Origin: Adiantum capillus-veneris | Lineage: Eukaryota > Streptophyta > Polypodiopsida > Polypodiales > Pteridaceae | NCBI GenBank assembly: GCA_014529385.2 | Contig: CM043944.1 | Location: forward strand, 46,173,768 to 46,237,767 | Direction: 5' to 3' | DNA length: 64,000 bases | In this document: positions 59,944 to 64,000 of the stretch, one piece after another | Position numbering within the stretch: the first letter of the stretch is position 1 | Layout of the letters: each line of letters opens with the position of its first letter | Notes under the pieces: generated by a model | What the model was told of the DNA's origin: nothing | Databases searched by the model: none | What the model saw: the letters and a program-made list of their open reading frames with translations, nothing else | Program-made: the position numbers and the translations under genes

Positions 59944-60753
59944 GTGAGCTCATCGCCTTCTAAATCAATGCCGAAGGACACGCCCCCCAAGGATTCAAGG
60001 GACACGACGATCACATGTACTACACATGACATTTGGCGACTGCTACTCTCTATCCAAGAACAGGTACGACAACAAAATGAGGTTATTTCACGCCAAAATG
60101 AAGACCTCAAGAACCTGACACTACGCAACCAAGAGTTGGATCATACCATTGCACTGCAAGCTCTGAAGCTTCAACAACAAGAAGACACCCTGAAAACATT
60201 GCAAACTCAAGTGCTGGAACAAGGCAGTCACATAACACAGGTCACCAATAATGTAACCGATGCACCGGAGGGGTCTCCTCCATCTTGGGCACAAATAGTG
60301 AAACAAGAGAGGACAATGGGACACAAGACAGGAGAGATGTATACGTATGAGAGTATGTATACGCATGAGGATTCTACCGAATACAAGGAAAGGGAGAAAA
60401 GATTTCAAAACATTGTGATACGAGGCATGCCAGAACCTGAGGGGGAAACAGTCATGTCATTGAACGTAGACGTTGCCACCCTGTTAGCAGAAAAGCTTGA
60501 TATGCAAGATGCAGGGGTATATGGGGCACATAGAGTGGGTCAGAAGAAGACTGATGCTCATAGGGCAGTTGTATGCACAATGTTGGATGCTCGCAAAAGG
60601 GCCATAATTTTGGAAACTGCACGCTTCTACTTGAAAGGCACTCAGTACTATGTAAGTGAAGATAGAACACCGACACAACAGGCAGCAAGAAGGAAAGCAT
60701 ATGAGGAACGTCTCAAGGAGAAAAAACTAGCATCACCGCCTAAAAATGCATAG
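59944..60753 (+). CDS. LINE ORF1 protein, coiled coil plus RRM-like core
   Basis: 269 codons, intact from ATG to TAG. Residues about 28-102 form a Q/L-rich coiled coil (SIQEQVRQQNEVISRQNEDL and on), and about 150-235 form a core opening FQNIVIRGMPEPEGE and continuing with LLAEKLDM, GAHRVG and ARKRAIIL. The end is basic (ARRKAYEERLKEKK). This coiled-coil/RRM/C-terminal layout is that of vertebrate-L1/Tx1-like ORF1 chaperones that trimerise on RNA, and it has no CCHC knuckle, unlike the LINE at 48681-54212. ORF2 continues in the same frame directly after the TAG. Confidence 0.85.
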   Translation: MSSSPSKSMPKDTPPKDSRDTTITCTTHDIWRLLLSIQEQVRQQNEVISRQNEDLKNLTLRNQELDHTIALQALKLQQQEDTLKTLQTQVLEQGSHITQVTNNVTDAPEGSPPSWAQIVKQERTMGHKTGEMYTYESMYTHEDSTEYKEREKRFQNIVIRGMPEPEGETVMSLNVDVATLLAEKLDMQDAGVYGAHRVGQKKTDAHRAVVCTMLDARKRAIILETARFYLKGTQYYVSEDRTPTQQAARRKAYEERLKEKKLASPPKNA

Positions 60754-63700
60754 GGGCACGCGACCCATTGGATCACGACCATACAGGTAACAAGTTGGAA
60801 TTGTAGAGGTTTCCCATGGCATAAGGGAGAAGGGTTGGTGGATATTCTACCACAAGCTGACATACTCTTCCTATTGGAAACATGGGAACAAAACACATGC
60901 AGGCTGCCGGACATTAGTGGATATATCAAGCATTCCGTATGGTGGAATGGTACCAAAATGCGAGGACAAGGAGGTGTAGCTGTAATGTATAAGGAAGAGC
61001 TTCAAAAGATGGTTGAGGTATGCAAGATCGATGACCACAAGCGCTATATATGGGTTAAGGTTTGCTCATCAAAAGGTTTGATCTTTGTTGTAGGATGCTA
61101 TATCCCGCATCGAGAGTCACCTTTTTATGACACAAACCAGCTAACCAAAAATGACCCCTTTGCTGACCTATGTACAGACATTGCAATATATGCACAAGAG
61201 GGAGCAGTTGTCCTTCTTGGGGATTTGAATGCCCGGATTGGAAACACACAGGTACAATTGACAGACCATTCAATGCATCCTGTGGATAAGAATGGGGAAC
61301 TTATACTTGGTTCTGTGTGGGATAGATGTTCAAGTGATAACATCATGAATGCACAGGGGTCGGCCATGATAAGTATGATGAACTCAATGTAGCTTGTAGC
61401 CATGAATGGTGCGGATAAGTTCGTACACTCTGGATCATACACTTGCTACACGGCAAATCATGGCAGGAGTACAAATGATTATGCCTTGGTGAGATACGAT
61501 GCATTGGAATTGGTCCATAGTTTTGAAGTGGGTAGCAGGCTACCAACCTCCGACCATACCCCAATTCATATATGCCAACACATGCCCAGTATGCCTATTG
61601 TCAACACAATGAATACACCAAATTGGTCATACAAAATGCAACTCACGAAGAAAGAGGACTATGCTAGTCTCTTAGATAGCTTACTGTTTAACCGGAACAT
61701 GCCTTGTGACATTGAAGAGACGTGGAAGATCTTCCGACATGCAATGGAGGAAGCGGCAAAAATTACTATGGGCAAGTATCAAAATGGTAAACAGACCAGG
61801 AAGGGTTTACCTCATAATCCTTGGTTTGATGTAGAATGCAAGGAGGCCAAACGCAAGATGAGAGGCTTAGCACAACACTCAACTGAATGGGAATGGGCTT
61901 CTAGAGAATACAATACACTCAAGAGGAAAAAGAGACGCATGTATGAACTCTCAAAAGAACAACAAGACCTCAGCAGGTTCAAGAAAGAGCCAAAGAAGGC
62001 TTGGTGTAACATGAAGGGGAAGAAAGGGGATGTGATGGGAGATTTCAGCCTAAATGAAATGTATGCTTATGTACAAACTTTGTATGCCCCGTCGGGGACT
62101 CAAGAGGCGATATACACAGGGGCTCATTCCGAACATCCAAAGCCCATTACCTTCCAGGCAGTCATTAAAGGCCTCAAAAGCCTGGTGAATGGGAAAGCAG
62201 CTGACACATTACATCTTACCTCTGAAATGCTGAAATGGTCAGGTATTGAGGCTAACAAATGGATACACCATATGATGAATCAAGCAATCAACCAATACTT
62301 ACCCCAAGATTGGCAAGAAAACTGGGTGAAAGCGCTCTTTAAAGGAGGTGACCGCAATTTGCTCACTAATTATCGCACCATCATGGTGAGCTCATGTATG
62401 GCAAAACTATTTGGAAGCATTATTGAGAAAGATCTTAGCACATGGGCTGAAAATAACGGGAAACGTGCCATTGGACAAGCAGGATTTAGAGCCCGCCACA
62501 ACACGATAGACCACCTTATCACACTCCGGGTCTTGATGGATGAAACCAGGCTAAAAGGCAAAACCCTGTATTGTTGTTTTCTGGGCTTCACGAAAGCGTT
62601 TGACACAGTACCCCGTCAAGGGCTATAGTCACGTATGGAAACTCTGGGAGTTCCTATGCATCTCAGGGCAGCAGTGGGACGTCTCTACCAAGAGGTCAGA
62701 TGTAAACTCAAGACAAACACAGGTTTCTCACAAGAGTTCAGGAGCACTATGGGAGTTAAACAAGGATGCCCTTTGTCACCTACGCTTTTTGGACTATGCA
62801 TAGATGAGCTTGATGATTTCATTAACAAGGCTATGAGAGAGGGGGGAGATCACCCTAGCATTGGTACTTTCACGCTTCTGCTCCTCATATATGCTGACGA
62901 TGTGGTTCTCTTTGCCTACAAGGCACTCCTTCTACAGAAACTTTTGGATGCAGTACATGCATTTTGCAATGCAACGGGCTTGTCAGTCAGTCCACACATG
63001 TAGAAATGAGAATCAGCCCATCATCACGTATGACGGGCAAGCACTCCAAGCGGTTGAGAGGTTCAAGTACTTGGGCATCTATGTACCTTCAAACCATGCA
63101 TGGGGAAGTTGCGCGCAAAACAGAATTGATGCAGGACAAGCGAAATACTATGAATTTGAGAACATGTGCAAGCAAAGTGTCTCAAGGCGATGGGAAATCA
63201 AGTCTCTAGCATTTGATGTATGCGTGGTCCAAACAATACTTTACGGTGTAGAGGTATGGGGGGGAGTATCCCCGCTAGCACTTGGAATGACATAGAAAAG
63301 ATACAGAAAAAATTCCTATATAGACACATGGGGATCAAAACTACCACCCCATACTCAGTGATGCTTTTGGAGACATGAAAGAGACCCTTGGAAATGCAAG
63401 CCTTACAGAGGGTACACAGATACCTCATGAAAGTTAAGATGATGCCGGAGAGCCGTCTACTCCACATGGCATGGCAAGCCGGATGTAAACCGCAAAAGAA
63501 TTACAAGAGTAAATTTCTCACATCCAGTCTCGTAGAAGACATACGGAAATGGTTCTCTAGATGGAATGTGGGAGACCATGTGGACATGCACATAGAGGAA
63601 GGCACTGAACATGAGCATGGGCTGAATTTTGAGAGAAGCATACTTGAAGCCCTACACACTAGATGGAGTACAACAGTACACAGGTCCAAATTTGAATACT

Positions 63701-64000
63701 ACGGCAAACACATCAATACACGATATTGGGAGACCTACAAGACTGGGGACACCCAGATGCATATCAGGACACCTATGTCCCACCGGGCAAGACGGGCCAT
63801 TACTTTGATGCGGACGCGATCACACATGCTCAAGATTGAAATGGGAGGGTGGCTGAATATTAAGGAAAATAGAAGGACATGCACACAATGCAATTTAAAC
63901 AAAGTGGAAAGCGAGGCCCATGTCACCATCGAGTGCCCAGCATACGCACACATCCGTGCTGATTTCCCATTGCTATTGCAAGGAGATGTCACCTTTGAGG
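60754..64000 (+). pseudogene. LINE ORF2: endonuclease, RT with YADD, zinc tail (runs off window)
   Basis: The endonuclease opens TSWNCRGFPW (60793) with LFLLETWEQNT, GGVAVMYKEEL, LLGDLNARIG and SDHTPIH (61549). RT: VNGKAADTLHLTSEMLKW, TNYRTIMVSSCMAKLF, AGFRARHNTIDHLITLRVLM, KAFDTVPRQGL, GVKQGCPLSPTLFGL, LLIYADDVVLFA (catalytic aspartates at about 62893-62898). After a frameshift near 63001 it continues as FKYLGIYVPS, then shifts again near 63270 and runs open to the window edge with a C-terminal zinc motif CTQCNLNKVESEAHVTIEC (about 63875). In-frame stops are TAG at 61390, 62626 and 63001, plus a TGA near 63375. No start ATG lies near the endonuclease. Confidence 0.9.

Overview
The window looks like nuclear DNA of a land plant, most probably a fern (inference). 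It holds a two-exon plastid-division gene of the PDV2 type, the 5' part of a DED1/DDX3-type DEAD-box helicase gene with introns, and decayed PLS-class pentatricopeptide (PPR) gene copies whose wording resembles fern nuclear PPR proteins. Plant telomere-like CCCTAA/telo-box motifs occur inside LTRs. Nearly everything else is retrotransposons in many states of decay. There are no bacterial operons, CRISPR arrays or rRNA genes, and I recognised no tRNA gene.

Layout. 0-5.4 kb: a truncated Ty3 gag, a foldback element rich in (GT)n/(GA)n, a DEAH-box helicase pseudogene (3687-3983) and a PPR pseudogene (4436-5350). 5.7-7.8 kb: the PDV2-like gene, apparently intact. 8-20.6 kb: chromovirus (Ty3/gypsy with chromodomain) material. 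This comprises a minus-strand 3' LTR carrying a nested 148-bp solo LTR, minus-strand RNase H-integrase-chromodomain, a plus-strand protease-RT block that looks like an in-place inversion, and a plus-strand LTR-PBS-gag copy. 20.6-29 kb: mostly non-coding, with long GA arrays, a short-LTR element and two long direct repeats. 29-33 kb: a Ty3 integrase scrap on plus and a Ty1/copia relic on minus that lacks the RT core. 36-37.3 kb: a second PPR pseudogene (minus) and a Tourist-like MITE with a TAA target duplication. 37.6-39.4 kb: exons 1-2 of the DDX3-type gene.

39.4-45 kb: a nested pair of one non-autonomous family. A complete element (39990-44012, target duplication AATAT) encodes only Gag and protease, and has inserted into an older copy of itself. 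Its LTRs carry telo-box/CCCTAA arrays. 45-59.3 kb: a tandem chromovirus array on the minus strand with shared LTRs. It is interrupted at 48681-54212 by a 5'-truncated L1-type LINE with a perfect 17-bp target duplication; in this LINE the ORF1 stop and ORF2 start overlap as ATGA. 59.3 kb to the end: a second LINE of a different lineage, on plus. Its ORF1 has a coiled coil and RRM-like core, and its ORF2 follows in the same frame after a single TAG.

Functionally, PDV2 (chloroplast division) and the DDX3-type helicase (translation initiation/RNA remodelling) are the only host genes that look real, and they are unrelated in role. The helicase gene ends after exon 2 as far as this window shows: either a giant transposon-filled intron continues past the window, or the gene is broken. 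The strongest leads for novelty are the Gag-protease-only family with telo-box LTRs, the same-frame ORF1-TAG-ORF2 LINE, the in-place PR-RT inversion, and the large inverted LTR pair that could make hairpin RNA.
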